Source of the DNA: a virus
Virus record (IMG/VR): IMGVR_UViG_3300047300_000247
Location: 1-37,800 of that record
DNA length: 37,800 nucleotides
Direction: 5' to 3' (one strand)
Shown: positions 23,671-31,723 of the stretch, in pieces
Numbering within the stretch: position 1 is the stretch's first letter
How the letters are laid out: each line of letters starts with the position of its first letter
Position numbers and translations under genes: made by a program
The notes under the pieces: model-generated
What the model saw: only the letters and a program-made list of their open reading frames with translations
What the model was told of the DNA's origin: nothing
Databases searched by the model: none

Positions 23671-25578
23671 TTAAATACTACACCCACCCGCTGTACAAGA
23701 TAACATCTGAGCACCTTCTACGTTATCATCATACTCCTTAAAGTTATCCCAGTTTACTTCTTCCGGTACTAACATACGAAGCTGATTGTATTGCTCTTCA
23801 GTACACTCTTCATAAGGTGCTTGGCGATATGTGCCACCATCATAAGGCAGGAACGATACTCCTGTACACTCATCAAAGTGCTCATACACCCATGCTCCAA
23901 CTTCCATCCATTCATCTTCTTTAACACTGATAGTTACTGAAGGTTTATGTTCACAGTAATGACGTTGGAACAACAACCATAACTTCAAGTGCTTTAGTGC
24001 AGACAACTCTTCACGTAGTAATGCTCCATCAGCTACCTTCACAGGGAATGAAAACACTGTAGTACTCTCAGGTTTCATCACACATGGTTCAGCTACGAAG
24101 CCTGACTGAATCATGAACTGTGTTAGAGGATCTTTGTTATCAGCCCTAACTCTTCTAATATAATACTTACTATGCTGAGGATGAATCCCACTAGCAGTAC
24201 TACATAGCTGAGAAACTGTACCCTCTGGCTTGATTGCAGTGACAGCAACAGATTGATTGATGCCCAAATCAGCAGCAAATACAGCATTAGTGTCGACAGC
24301 AACATCTCTTAATCTCTCCAATCGTTTAGGTAACTCAACATCATCAGGATTATTCAACAACGCATTATCTAGAATGCCTGTCATTGATACACCTAACAAC
24401 GCTTCTTCTTCAGTGTTCTTCTGCCATACTTTACGTAGGTAAGGGAAGTTCGTTAACGTTGCTTGAAAAGTTCCAAGAATCGTTGCCAAACGTATCTTAC
24501 GCTCAAGCGTGTCCATAGTATCATCAGAGCGAACAATGCAGCTAGAAAGATTGCAGAACTGGTAAGGGCGAAGGATAATCTCCGAGCAAGGGTTCGTACC
24601 AAAGTCGTATGTAGCGTCTCTTCTCCCATTCTTTGCAGCCTGTTTCTGTGATGCATCACGATTAAAAATTCCTCTCTCACCTGAATGTGATTCATAAATA
24701 CTAGTCCACTCTCTCATGAACTGACCGATGCTTGGCTTCTCAGTATATGTTGCTGAGTTGTTAGCCAATGCTCTCTGTCCTTGTCCATCCCACCATGATC
24801 CTGCTTTAGCGTGTGCCATCTTATCATCTGCTAAGTCAGACAATGAGATCATCGCAGATCTACGTACGCCACCCACGACAACAACTTCCCCGATCTTACA
24901 CAGAATATCATGACACTCCAATGATGATAACCTGCGACCGGTGGAGGCACGGAACTTACTAATAACAAATCTGAACAAGTCTTCCAAAGGCTTAGCTCCG
25001 GAGGCTCTTCCTCCAAATGTCTTAAGTCTTGCACCCGCAGGACGAACTTTTGAGAGGTCAAACTTTGGAACTTCGCCAGAGTATAGAAGAGCCAGTAGTT
25101 GACGAAGCGACTTTGCCCATCCTTCTTTACTATCGGAAACCACAATAGTAGTCTCACTATCAAACAACTTATCCGGTACTTCAGGTAACTGCTTAACATA
25201 TTGTTGCTCCACACTAAAACCTACACCAGTACCACATAACAAGATATACATAGCTTCATCAAATGCTTTAGGGTCATCGATAGGAAGGTATGAACAATTA
25301 AATGCAGCCACGTTCTGACGCTCTAATGCTGCACCTGCAGTCATAATAGCTCTCATACTAGGTACTACATCTAAGTGTACTACTGCATCTTCTAACTCTG
25401 CACGTAATTCAGGTGTTAAAGTATAGCCGTTCTTCTCTTTCAAGTTCTTAGTCATGAAATCAAAGTAACGTGCTACTGTTTCTCCCCAGTGTTCTCTACG
25501 ACCTAAGTCGTCCAAGTAGCGGGAGTATCTACTTTTAGCAATAAACGTATTGTAGGGTGTTAATTCATATCTACTCAT
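23671..25578 (-). CDS. nrdJ: Class II (B12-dependent) ribonucleotide reductase
   Basis: A 635-residue monomeric-type class II reductase, making deoxynucleotides from ribonucleoside triphosphates using adenosylcobalamin. Key residues compared with the Lactobacillus leichmannii enzyme: N329-P-C331-S-E333 (thiyl Cys and Glu), C342 and C95 (redox pair), and the C-terminal CTAGGC shuttle. ATG 25578 is chosen; it overlaps the preceding gene by 8 nt. It is about 100 residues shorter than the L. leichmannii enzyme; the spacing between C95 and C331 is 53 residues less, so an insertion in the dimer-mimic region is probably reduced. The host must supply or import B12. Confidence 0.93.
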   Translation of the reverse strand: MSRYELTPYNTFIAKSRYSRYLDDLGRREHWGETVARYFDFMTKNLKEKNGYTLTPELRAELEDAVVHLDVVPSMRAIMTAGAALERQNVAAFNCSYLPIDDPKAFDEAMYILLCGTGVGFSVEQQYVKQLPEVPDKLFDSETTIVVSDSKEGWAKSLRQLLALLYSGEVPKFDLSKVRPAGARLKTFGGRASGAKPLEDLFRFVISKFRASTGRRLSSLECHDILCKIGEVVVVGGVRRSAMISLSDLADDKMAHAKAGSWWDGQGQRALANNSATYTEKPSIGQFMREWTSIYESHSGERGIFNRDASQKQAAKNGRRDATYDFGTNPCSEIILRPYQFCNLSSCIVRSDDTMDTLERKIRLATILGTFQATLTNFPYLRKVWQKNTEEEALLGVSMTGILDNALLNNPDDVELPKRLERLRDVAVDTNAVFAADLGINQSVAVTAIKPEGTVSQLCSTASGIHPQHSKYYIRRVRADNKDPLTQFMIQSGFVAEPCVMKPESTTVFSFPVKVADGALLREELSALKHLKLWLLFQRHYCEHKPSVTISVKEDEWMEVGAWVYEHFDECTGVSFLPYDGGTYRQAPYEECTEEQYNQLRMLVPEEVNWDNFKEYDDNVEGAQMLSCTAGGCSI

Positions 25579-25756
25579 CTTCTTCGTCTTCTCCATCATA
25601 ATCAACCTCATTCATTAGTCGATCAAAGTTATCTTCAATACGGTCTATAAACATTTCGACTATCTCCTCCGAAGTTACATCTAGTAACTCAAGAAGAGAT
25701 AGCTCATCTAAACGTTTCAGCCTCTCTTGTAATTCTTGTAGCGTCAACGGATACAT
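25571..25756 (-). CDS. Small acidic hypothetical protein before nrdJ
   Basis: A 61-residue Leu/Glu-rich helical protein (LQERLKRLDELSLLELL) ending in a poly-acidic tail (YDGEDEEDE). Its end overlaps the reductase start by 8 nt, so it is translated just ahead of it. A modulator of RNR or a DNA mimic is conceivable from charge and context, but no family is recognised. Confidence 0.7.
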   Translation of the reverse strand: MYPLTLQELQERLKRLDELSLLELLDVTSEEIVEMFIDRIEDNFDRLMNEVDYDGEDEEDE

Positions 25757-25758
25757 TG

Positions 25759-26103
25759 TTATTTACGTTGCTTTGTTACTCGTGGTTCTACTTTGATTGG
25801 CTCTTTCTTCTTTTCTTTTCGAGCAGCTTTCACTTGTTCAATAAACTCAATAGCTTTACCTGTTGCCTCATGAATAGCCTTAAGCTGTATCAACGTTGTG
25901 TCTTTGTCATCTAGCCAAGTGTATAGATTTACAGAGCGTCCAACACCGTTTTGAATTGTTAAGTCTAAACCAAAGTCATCAAAGAATACGTTGTTATTTG
26001 CATTGTTTGGATCATAGTTTCCTTTTAACGCCACATACGAATCCATATCAGGGAAAAACTTATTAAAACTTACTGTCTTTTTGCTTGCTTTCTTAGTTGC
26101 CAT
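25759..26103 (-). CDS. Hypothetical protein with Lys-rich ends
   Basis: A 114-residue protein. ATG 26103 (GGACAG upstream) is preferred over an ATG 15 nt earlier. It starts with a basic segment (ATKKASKKT), has a central acidic beta-rich domain (VFFDDFGLDLTIQNGVG, SVNLYTWLDDKDTTLIQL), then a helix and a very basic tail (KAARKEKKKEPIK). The plan resembles nucleic acid-associated proteins, but no domain is identified. It overlaps the DUF3310 gene by 11 nt. Confidence 0.7.
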   Translation of the reverse strand: MATKKASKKTVSFNKFFPDMDSYVALKGNYDPNNANNNVFFDDFGLDLTIQNGVGRSVNLYTWLDDKDTTLIQLKAIHEATGKAIEFIEQVKAARKEKKKEPIKVEPRVTKQRK

Positions 26104-26428
26104 TTTCTGTCCTTTCAATTAAGTATTCTAAATAATGCTTAGCCTTCTTCAAGTCCTCAACACCGTTCTTATATTTATAACGTAGTATATATTTTACCAC
26201 ATTTCCTGCCCAATAATCAAGCCCCCATACAGAAATAATATCCCAAGGTTGTATCTCTTTTTGATAATGAGTACCTCCTACTTGCTTACTCTGTACAGTT
26301 TCTTCTTTATCGTGTAGCTTATTAAGATTGGCAAAGTATTCCTCTAGAGTAATTCCTTGAGGGATCTCTATCGCCTCTCCTGGCATAGCTACCGGACAGT
26401 CATAGTGTCTATATCCTTCCTTAATCAT
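26093..26428 (-). CDS. DUF3310 protein (gp1.7 nucleotide-kinase-like)
   Basis: A 111-residue protein. Residues about 50-105 match the DUF3310 signature: VGGTHYQKEIQPWDIISVWG, then YWAGNVVKYILRYKYKNG and the helix EDLKKAKHYLEYLIE. The family includes T7 gp1.7, a nucleotide kinase acting on dTMP/dGMP, so a role in dNTP supply with the neighbouring RNR is likely. ATGA overlap with the upstream exonuclease gene. Confidence 0.85.
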   Translation of the reverse strand: MIKEGYRHYDCPVAMPGEAIEIPQGITLEEYFANLNKLHDKEETVQSKQVGGTHYQKEIQPWDIISVWGLDYWAGNVVKYILRYKYKNGVEDLKKAKHYLEYLIERTENGN

Positions 26429-27159
26429 AACGGCTTTACCTCCACTGCTGATGTAATCTGCTTAGTACCTTGTGACCATGATCCGCAGCTACGACACTGA
26501 TATCTCTGATACGAAGCAGTAGTTGTAACAGCAGTACCACGCTTTTGTATGTTATGGCTACCACAAGAAGGACAGACGTGCTCATCGCTACTATGATTAT
26601 GATTAGGATGTCCTTTAATCCAAGGTAACAATCTAACATATAACTTCTCAAGTAAGATAACGTCTTGCTTATTATACTCTTCCATGCGTTTCCAAGCATC
26701 TTTATCCTTCGCCATGCATTTAACCCACAACTCATGCCCTTCATGAGAAGTTTTCTTACCGAGTCCAAGCCGTTGTGATACATAGTCTAACTTATTGCTA
26801 GGGAATCTAAACTGACTACGTACTTGTTTCAATAGATCGATCTGCTTATAAGGTGCAGGAGGATTCATATTATGTAACAAGAACTCTTTATTCAGTGTAG
26901 GCATATCAAACTTAGTACCGTTGTAGTGAACCACCGCATCTGCTGCGGAGATTAGATCATGTATTCGCCGCAACATTGCTTTAGGTTTACTCACGTGTAC
27001 TGAATCAAACATTACCTCTTCTTCACCTAGCCATTTAGCAGCCCAACACAACACATAAGAAGATTCCATCAACTGATTTAATCCTACGTTCTGTTGCCAG
27101 ATTCCCCATACGTGTGCTACGTTAGGACTGCTTTCAATATCAAGAAGTAGTATTTTCAA
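26425..27159 (-). CDS. DnaQ-like 3'-5' exonuclease with C-terminal zinc ribbon
   Basis: A 244-residue protein. The RNase H-fold exonuclease motifs are Exo I LLLDIES (Asp/Glu), Exo II HYNGTKFDMPTL and Exo III EYNKQDVILLE. Residues about 192-225 add a zinc ribbon, CPSCGSHN...YQCRSCGSW, which may guide nucleic-acid binding. Translation begins at TTG 27159 with AAGGAG 5-6 nt upstream. The polymerase here has its own exonuclease domain, so this enzyme probably works in recombination, host DNA breakdown or end-processing. Confidence 0.85.
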   Translation of the reverse strand: MKILLLDIESSPNVAHVWGIWQQNVGLNQLMESSYVLCWAAKWLGEEEVMFDSVHVSKPKAMLRRIHDLISAADAVVHYNGTKFDMPTLNKEFLLHNMNPPAPYKQIDLLKQVRSQFRFPSNKLDYVSQRLGLGKKTSHEGHELWVKCMAKDKDAWKRMEEYNKQDVILLEKLYVRLLPWIKGHPNHNHSSDEHVCPSCGSHNIQKRGTAVTTTASYQRYQCRSCGSWSQGTKQITSAVEVKPL

Positions 27160-27316
27160 GTTTGCTCCTTACGTCCCATCCATAAACACCGTTTAAGAAG
27201 TCATAGAATAACTCAGCAACTTCCTCTATCTGTGCGTTCTCAGCTACTAATACGTTATGTGTTACTGTCCTATCGTAGCCATCTTGGTACTGAAATGTAT
27301 ATCGTTTATCTTTCAT
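27140..27316 (-). CDS. Small hypothetical protein
   Basis: A 58-residue acidic protein (MKDKRYTFQYQDGYDRTV..., ending KLENTTS). It overlaps the upstream gene by ATGA and the downstream exonuclease start by 20 nt; the downstream ribosome site lies inside it. The beta-then-helix layout suggests a compact fold. No family recognised. Confidence 0.65.
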   Translation of the reverse strand: MKDKRYTFQYQDGYDRTVTHNVLVAENAQIEEVAELFYDFLNGVYGWDVRSKLENTTS

Positions 27317-27525
27317 CCGCGTTTCTCCATAGTGTTACACCACACTTCTTGAATAACCTTTAATCGATCAGCCTCGTTACTTTTAACCATTAACAATAGA
27401 GCATCTACTTGTTTGATCAGCATCGTATTCTCATCTTCTAAGCGATTCATACGTGCTCTCATCTGTCGATTCTCTTGTTCTAGTGTAGCGATATCTGATT
27501 CGTAACAGTGATTACCACAACTCAT
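27313..27525 (-). CDS. Coiled-coil small protein
   Basis: A 70-residue protein with two N-terminal Cys (MSCGNHC) and a long coiled coil (IATLEQENRQMRARMNRLE). ATG 27525 is chosen since it makes an ATGA overlap and has AAGGA upstream; an earlier ATG at 27558 would overlap the membrane gene by 37 nt. Could be an adaptor or anti-host protein; unknown. Confidence 0.65.
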   Translation of the reverse strand: MSCGNHCYESDIATLEQENRQMRARMNRLEDENTMLIKQVDALLLMVKSNEADRLKVIQEVWCNTMEKRG

Positions 27526-27893
27526 TTTACCATCCTTGCAATCTCTTTTATTAACCATACTTTAGGTGCAAACCATACCATTAATAAAGAAGATAAGTTC
27601 GCTAAGATTAAAATACCCGATCCTATTGTAGCAGCACCCCCCATCATCATGACAAAGCCGTGAACCTCTTCCCACGAATCTCTATTTTTAAATCCCCATC
27701 GAGCAACGAGAAAACATAAAATAAAAACTGTAGCAAAGATTGAAATATAAATAGATTCACTAACTCGTCCCCATGTTATATATTGCATAGCGATATCAGG
27801 TAATTGCTCTATAGCAAAGTCAGACGCTTTACCGACCGCTGTCTGAATACCTGTAAGAATTTCTACTAATTTTCCCTGCAATTCTTCTTTCAT
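27522..27893 (-). CDS. Two-TM membrane protein, unknown
   Basis: A 123-residue protein with an amphipathic N-terminal helix (residues about 1-38) and two membrane segments, about 47-68 (YISIFATVFILCFLVARWGF) and about 80-107 (GGAATIGSGILILANLSSLL). The short linker between them is charged (KNRDSWEEV). It sits among replication genes, not lysis genes, so it may tether the replication complex to the membrane or alter host membranes; a second holin is the alternative. Start overlaps the nuclease stop (ATGA). Confidence 0.7.
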   Translation of the reverse strand: MKEELQGKLVEILTGIQTAVGKASDFAIEQLPDIAMQYITWGRVSESIYISIFATVFILCFLVARWGFKNRDSWEEVHGFVMMMGGAATIGSGILILANLSSLLMVWFAPKVWLIKEIARMVK

Positions 27894-28222
27894 TTAACTA
27901 ACTCCTTAAAGAAATATTCCGCATCCACAATCACTAACGGCTTAGATCTGTTCTGCTTAATAACTACTAATGGCTCACCTCTGCCATGTGCCTCAGCTTG
28001 TTCATAAAACTTATAAACTGCTATGCGTGCATTACTCTTGCACTCGACAGTGAATGGAAATAATTCCCTCGCTGCTGCACTTAACTGAACGTCTTCGCCG
28101 CCGTTACCCATAGAAGTACTACGTACATCATCAATGGTTAGAGAAGGGAACTTCTTTAGTATCCTGTCCTTTACCCAATTCTGTAGCAGTCTTCCTTTGT
28201 TTTTTGCGGATGCTGTTTTCAA
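27890..28222 (-). CDS. PD-(D/E)XK nuclease, resolvase-type
   Basis: A 110-residue protein. The catalytic core GGEDVQLS (Asp) followed by FPFTVECKSN (Glu-Cys-Lys) gives the D...ExK triad of small endonucleases; the N-terminal KTASAKNKGRLLQNWVKD helix is a usual feature. In T7-like replication modules this position is held by Holliday-junction resolvases needed for concatemer processing. It begins at TTG 28222 and overlaps the upstream gene by 92 nt. The N-terminal helix is part of the fold, so this start is preferred despite the overlap. Confidence 0.8.
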   Translation of the reverse strand: MKTASAKNKGRLLQNWVKDRILKKFPSLTIDDVRSTSMGNGGEDVQLSAAARELFPFTVECKSNARIAVYKFYEQAEAHGRGEPLVVIKQNRSKPLVIVDAEYFFKELVK

Positions 28223-28442
28223 GTTTAATTTCCTTACGTTTAAGTATCATTCTCTTAGGAAGAGTAATACTATTGTTACACATACCATGAGTAATAGTAC
28301 CTGCTAATTCTATTTGCTCATCATCTTCGTAGACTACATAACCAACAGTCTTACAAGCTAAGTCTTCTCTCTTTGCCTCGTGCCACTCACCTTGAGCCAG
28401 TGCATCAAGCCATTCAATTAAGACAAGCTTGGGGGTTGCCAC
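28131..28442 (-). CDS. Hypothetical phage protein, SH3-like core
   Basis: A 103-residue protein if GTG 28442 is the start (reads M-ATPKLVLIEWLDALAQGEW). Residues about 5-70 have strand pattern and motifs (IEWLDA, VGYVVYEDDEQIELAGTI, SITLPKRMILKRKEI) that I recall from small phage proteins without function. The last about 30 residues are basic, low-complexity and fully overlap the nuclease gene in another frame, so they may be a non-conserved extension. No clear ribosome site is visible; coupling to the exonuclease stop (25-nt overlap) is likely. Confidence 0.6.
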   Translation of the reverse strand: MATPKLVLIEWLDALAQGEWHEAKREDLACKTVGYVVYEDDEQIELAGTITHGMCNNSITLPKRMILKRKEIKLENSIRKKQRKTATELGKGQDTKEVPFSNH

Positions 28443-29101
28443 AATTGGTTTGGTAATCTTCTTATCCACAATAGCTGACCGTTCTCCAAGACTCGCTCCT
28501 CGTTTCCCTCGTAGGCTTCGAGTACAGCAAGATACATTTCCTTTTCGTTTGTACATTTTTCAAGAATCCTTTTCGCTTTAACTTCTCCAATTCCTTTGAT
28601 ACCGATGATATTGTCAACTCTATCTCCTGTTAATACTTGTTTATAGAAATTAAAGATAGCCTCTTCATCAGTGATATCGTAGAATAAATCCTTAACAAAG
28701 TTGTAGTGATTACCGCGTATCATGTCTAGGTCTTTGTCTATACTACAGATAGAAAACTCTCCTACGTCCATCTCATACGCTCTAATCCCTATTGCATCGT
28801 CTGCCTCCTGATCCTCAATTAATTTAAACTCCCAGTCACTAAGAAGATACTCTCTTAAGAAGTTGTAATGTTTTGGTTTAGGTTGCTTACGATTACCCTT
28901 GTATGTTGCGGTTACTGCAATGTCTTTTCTATAGTTAGAAGATCCTGATATGAATCCTTCAAAGCTATCAAAGCCATTGAACAATATTAAATCCTCAACA
29001 AACTCTCTCATTCTAGACTTGGCTATCGCCTCAGAAGAATCCTCCGAAGCGAAGCCAATACGATACACTAAAATATCTGCATCGATTAAAGCTAATCTCA
29101 C
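28418..29101 (-). CDS. 5'-3' exonuclease (T7 gp6/FEN family)
   Basis: A 227-residue protein. Metal-binding acids are seen in LIDADILVYR, EDQEADDAIG and CSIDKDLDMI; the helix-hairpin-helix DNA-binding motif is GIKGIGEVKAKRIL after TGDRVDNI. It removes RNA primers and degrades DNA ends during replication and recombination. Starts at GTG 29101 overlapping the SSB stop (GTGA). The C-terminus ENGQLLWIRR...NQLWQPP looks like a natural end, which fixes the correct frame here against the overlapping one. Confidence 0.92.
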   Translation of the reverse strand: MRLALIDADILVYRIGFASEDSSEAIAKSRMREFVEDLILFNGFDSFEGFISGSSNYRKDIAVTATYKGNRKQPKPKHYNFLREYLLSDWEFKLIEDQEADDAIGIRAYEMDVGEFSICSIDKDLDMIRGNHYNFVKDLFYDITDEEAIFNFYKQVLTGDRVDNIIGIKGIGEVKAKRILEKCTNEKEMYLAVLEAYEGNEERVLENGQLLWIRRLPNQLWQPPSLS

Positions 29102-29589
29102 AGAGCCTCTTCTTCTTCCTCAGCAGTTAATGCATTGCTAGGCGGTACATACTCAATCAACTCTGTAATCTTAAGCTTTTGAATCTGCGGTTGCACTAAA
29201 GGTTTACCATTGTACATAACGCGGTATGCTGATACAGTAGCGATTGCTTTAGACTTATTAGCAATACGTGTGTATAGTGGATTACCTTTGTCATCACGTT
29301 TAACCTCAGTAGAACCATCAGCATTCTTAACCCACTGACCTAATTCATTACCTTCTTTATCAAAAGTATTGATAACATAATTCTGAGACTTAGCTGTGAC
29401 GTAATAACCTTGCTCAGGTTTCTTAGCATCATCACGTTTAACTTCAATACCTAAGTCCTGCAGTGCACGTACAGCGTCCTCTGATAAGTTGCACAAGTCT
29501 ACTGTATAGTATTTACCTTGCTTATTCTTAACATAGTTAGAACACCAGAATACATCTGCCTTAATTAACTTAATTGCTTTATCACTCAT
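29098..29589 (-). CDS. Single-stranded DNA-binding protein (gp2.5-like)
   Basis: A 163-residue protein with an OB-like beta-rich body (DVFWCSNYVKNKQGKYYTVD, YYVTAKSQNYVINTFD) and an acidic C-terminal tail EEEEEAL, the hallmark of gp2.5-type SSBs that contact polymerase and helicase. Its place between polymerase and exonuclease genes fits. AGGAGTTATTAA precedes the ATG, and a sigma70 promoter lies 46 nt upstream, making it separately expressed. Confidence 0.78.
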   Translation of the reverse strand: MSDKAIKLIKADVFWCSNYVKNKQGKYYTVDLCNLSEDAVRALQDLGIEVKRDDAKKPEQGYYVTAKSQNYVINTFDKEGNELGQWVKNADGSTEVKRDDKGNPLYTRIANKSKAIATVSAYRVMYNGKPLVQPQIQKLKITELIEYVPPSNALTAEEEEEAL

Positions 29590-29634
29590 TTAATAACTCC
29601 TATTAGTAATCAAACTCGCTAGGCGAGTACATAT

Positions 29635-29664
29635 ATTATACCACATTTTTTACTGCATTGTAAA
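29635..29664 (-). promoter_or_regulatory. Sigma70 extended -10 promoter for SSB operon
   Basis: On the minus strand, TTTACA (29664-29659), an 18-bp spacer ending in TGG, then TATAAT (29640-29635). The -10 and TGn match the other phage promoters. Transcription would begin near 29628 and cover SSB, exonuclease and nuclease genes. Confidence 0.7.
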
Positions 29665-29814
29665 GCTTGATGGGATATCTTCTTTAATAATATCAATCAC
29701 ATCTAGAAGGACTGCCTCTGTTTCATCGGCATCCAATCGAGACAAGATATGAATGTATCCTTCTGCGTCTAAGCCTACTGCAATTACTTGTTCAATTCCT
29801 TTATCAAACTTCAT
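29650..29814 (-). CDS. Small acidic hypothetical protein
   Basis: A 54-residue protein (MKFDKGIEQVIAVGLDAEGY..., ending SSFTMQ). ATGA overlap with the upstream gene. Its 3' end contains the -35 element of the SSB promoter. The mix of a short strand and an acidic helix (ADETEAVLLDVIDIIKED) suggests a small folded protein; no family recognised. Confidence 0.65.
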   Translation of the reverse strand: MKFDKGIEQVIAVGLDAEGYIHILSRLDADETEAVLLDVIDIIKEDIPSSFTMQ

Positions 29815-29990
29815 GGTCTATGATCCGCGTCTTTGTATGCACGATGAAAGTCTGCCATGTCGTGATTAGGTTCATAGAGTTTTACATGATTCAACATCCC
29901 ATGTGCTAACTCAATAGATTTCATAATCTCTTCGGGCTGTTCTCCCATACGTAGCATCTCTAAGATGCACTGCTTAAGTTTACTATTCAT
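29811..29990 (-). CDS. Small helical protein after DNA polymerase
   Basis: A 59-residue helical protein (MNSKLKQCILEMLRMGEQPE...ADFHRAYKDADHRP). ATG 29990 overlaps the polymerase stop (TGATG). An upstream in-frame TTG is less likely. No domain recognised; position suggests co-expression with the polymerase. Confidence 0.65.
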   Translation of the reverse strand: MNSKLKQCILEMLRMGEQPEEIMKSIELAHGMLNHVKLYEPNHDMADFHRAYKDADHRP

Positions 29991-31717
29991 CAATGTGTTT
30001 CCTTCCAGTTGTTACCTACGTTATATTCACCAGTAAGAGGGCATCTCATGTTGAGGACTTGTCCTGCCTCAGCGATTGATTCTACTCCTAACTTACCTGC
30101 CTCTTCTGCTTTTGATTCCTCTACTTCTATCTGCCATTCATCATGTACGTTAGCAACAAACTTGTAATCAATCTTCGCTGACTTAAGTTTCTCATCTAAC
30201 AACACCAATGCCTGTTTCATTACTACAGCACCTGCACCTTGTAAGAGTGTGTTGAGTGCTGAGTGTTCCGATCTAACCTGTAACCTACGACCATCAAGAC
30301 TTGGCAACGTCCCCGACTTCTGATAGATAGCTGAAACTTTCTCTCGAAGCTCCTTAAGTTTAGGGGTGTTCGATAGAAATCTATCAATAAGTCTTTGCCC
30401 CTCCGTTGCTCCACCACCAGTAATCTTCCCAATCTTGGTCGCACCTGCCCCATAGAGGAAGGCATAAATAAATGTCTTAGCTTGGTTGCGGTTCTCAAGC
30501 CCTGCAGCGATTTGATTCGCTGTATGAATGTCACCGTCAATAACTTCATTTGTATACGCATCGTCATTCATATAGTGAGCAAGCATTCGCAACTCTAAAC
30601 CGGAAGCGTCAATACCTACTAACTTATACCCTTTCTCTACAGTCCATAACTCTCTACATTCTTTACCATACACTGCAGAACTATTAGGTACTTGTGCCAT
30701 GTTAGGACTGTGATGTGTCATACGTCCTGTAACTGCACCATTAGTAATAACTCTGCCATGCACTCTACCATCTTTAGCTATCGCATCGATCCAAGATTCT
30801 ACTTGAGCAATACGCTTTTGTAACATCAAGTATTCTGCGATTGCTTTCGCCTCGGGGATGTCGACTTCTTCGAGGGTTGTTTCGTCAACTTTTGGTTGCC
30901 CTGTTTCTGTGAAGACTTTTGGTTTCCATCCTTTCTCGATAAGTCGTTCACCAATTTGCTTGCGGCTTCCGGGGTTGAATACTTCGACCGCATCTCGGAG
31001 ACGCTTGCCTGTCTTTTCTGAATATCTTTCAGTTGTTTTCGTTGGGAATATACTCTGTAGTTTAACTTCAATATCGCTAAGCTTATCTTTAAACTCCGTA
31101 AGAAGTCCGATAGCTTTTCTCTCATCCAACTTGAAACCGTTCTTTTCTTGTTGACTGATGATTTCTTGTACTTTGTGCTCAAGGTAATAACTCCTCCAAT
31201 TAAATTTCTGTTGTTCAAAATCTGATACTAACTTTTTATAAAGCTTACTAGTTACTGCTGTGTCCTGAATACAGTACTCATACATTAAGTCAAAGTCCGG
31301 ATCATCAAACCATTCACCTTCGTAATAACCGTTATACTTACGAGCACCGCCACCATCGTTCCACTTCTTAAGATCTAACCATCTCTGCTTATAGTCTGTC
31401 TTAAAGAATTGTAAACGTTTACCCCATGCGGATAAGCTATGTCCTCCTTCAAGGCTTGGATTTAACAGTCTGCTTAGTACGAGCGTATCTAACACTTGGT
31501 TCGAAGTCATCGTAATCTTCCAATTCTTTTCTAGTATTGGGCGATCGAAGGCGATACCGTTGTGCATGATAATCAAATCGCAACTGTCCAAATAACTTTG
31601 CAACCCGCTTACTTCCTTCCATACCTTTACCTCATCTGTTTCAATATCACGAGTAACTACACACCAGATAGTGCTATAGTTAGTATTAGTTTCAATATCA
31701 AGTATAATCTTTTTCAT
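29990..31717 (-). CDS. Family A DNA polymerase with 3'-5' exonuclease
   Basis: A 575-residue T7-type replicative polymerase, shorter than T7 gp5 (704). Exonuclease motifs: LDIET (Asp 7, Glu 9), HNGIAFD (Asp 58) and YCIQDT (Asp 152). Polymerase motif A is DASGLELR (Asp 370), motif B AKTFIYAFLYGAG (Lys 414, Tyr 418) and motif C VHDEW (Asp 526, Glu 527). Tyr 418 is equivalent to T7 Tyr 526. The ATG follows a -10 box by 6 nt and has no ribosome site, so the message appears leaderless. The T7 thioredoxin-binding loop is not evident; the shorter length suggests it is missing. Confidence 0.95.
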   Translation of the reverse strand: MKKIILDIETNTNYSTIWCVVTRDIETDEVKVWKEVSGLQSYLDSCDLIIMHNGIAFDRPILEKNWKITMTSNQVLDTLVLSRLLNPSLEGGHSLSAWGKRLQFFKTDYKQRWLDLKKWNDGGGARKYNGYYEGEWFDDPDFDLMYEYCIQDTAVTSKLYKKLVSDFEQQKFNWRSYYLEHKVQEIISQQEKNGFKLDERKAIGLLTEFKDKLSDIEVKLQSIFPTKTTERYSEKTGKRLRDAVEVFNPGSRKQIGERLIEKGWKPKVFTETGQPKVDETTLEEVDIPEAKAIAEYLMLQKRIAQVESWIDAIAKDGRVHGRVITNGAVTGRMTHHSPNMAQVPNSSAVYGKECRELWTVEKGYKLVGIDASGLELRMLAHYMNDDAYTNEVIDGDIHTANQIAAGLENRNQAKTFIYAFLYGAGATKIGKITGGGATEGQRLIDRFLSNTPKLKELREKVSAIYQKSGTLPSLDGRRLQVRSEHSALNTLLQGAGAVVMKQALVLLDEKLKSAKIDYKFVANVHDEWQIEVEESKAEEAGKLGVESIAEAGQVLNMRCPLTGEYNVGNNWKETH

Positions 31718-31723
31718 ACTATT

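Noticed and set aside
28443-28556. Upstream extension of the SH3-like gene
   Set aside because: It overlaps the conserved end of the 5'-3' exonuclease and contains Cys/Arg-rich shadow sequence.
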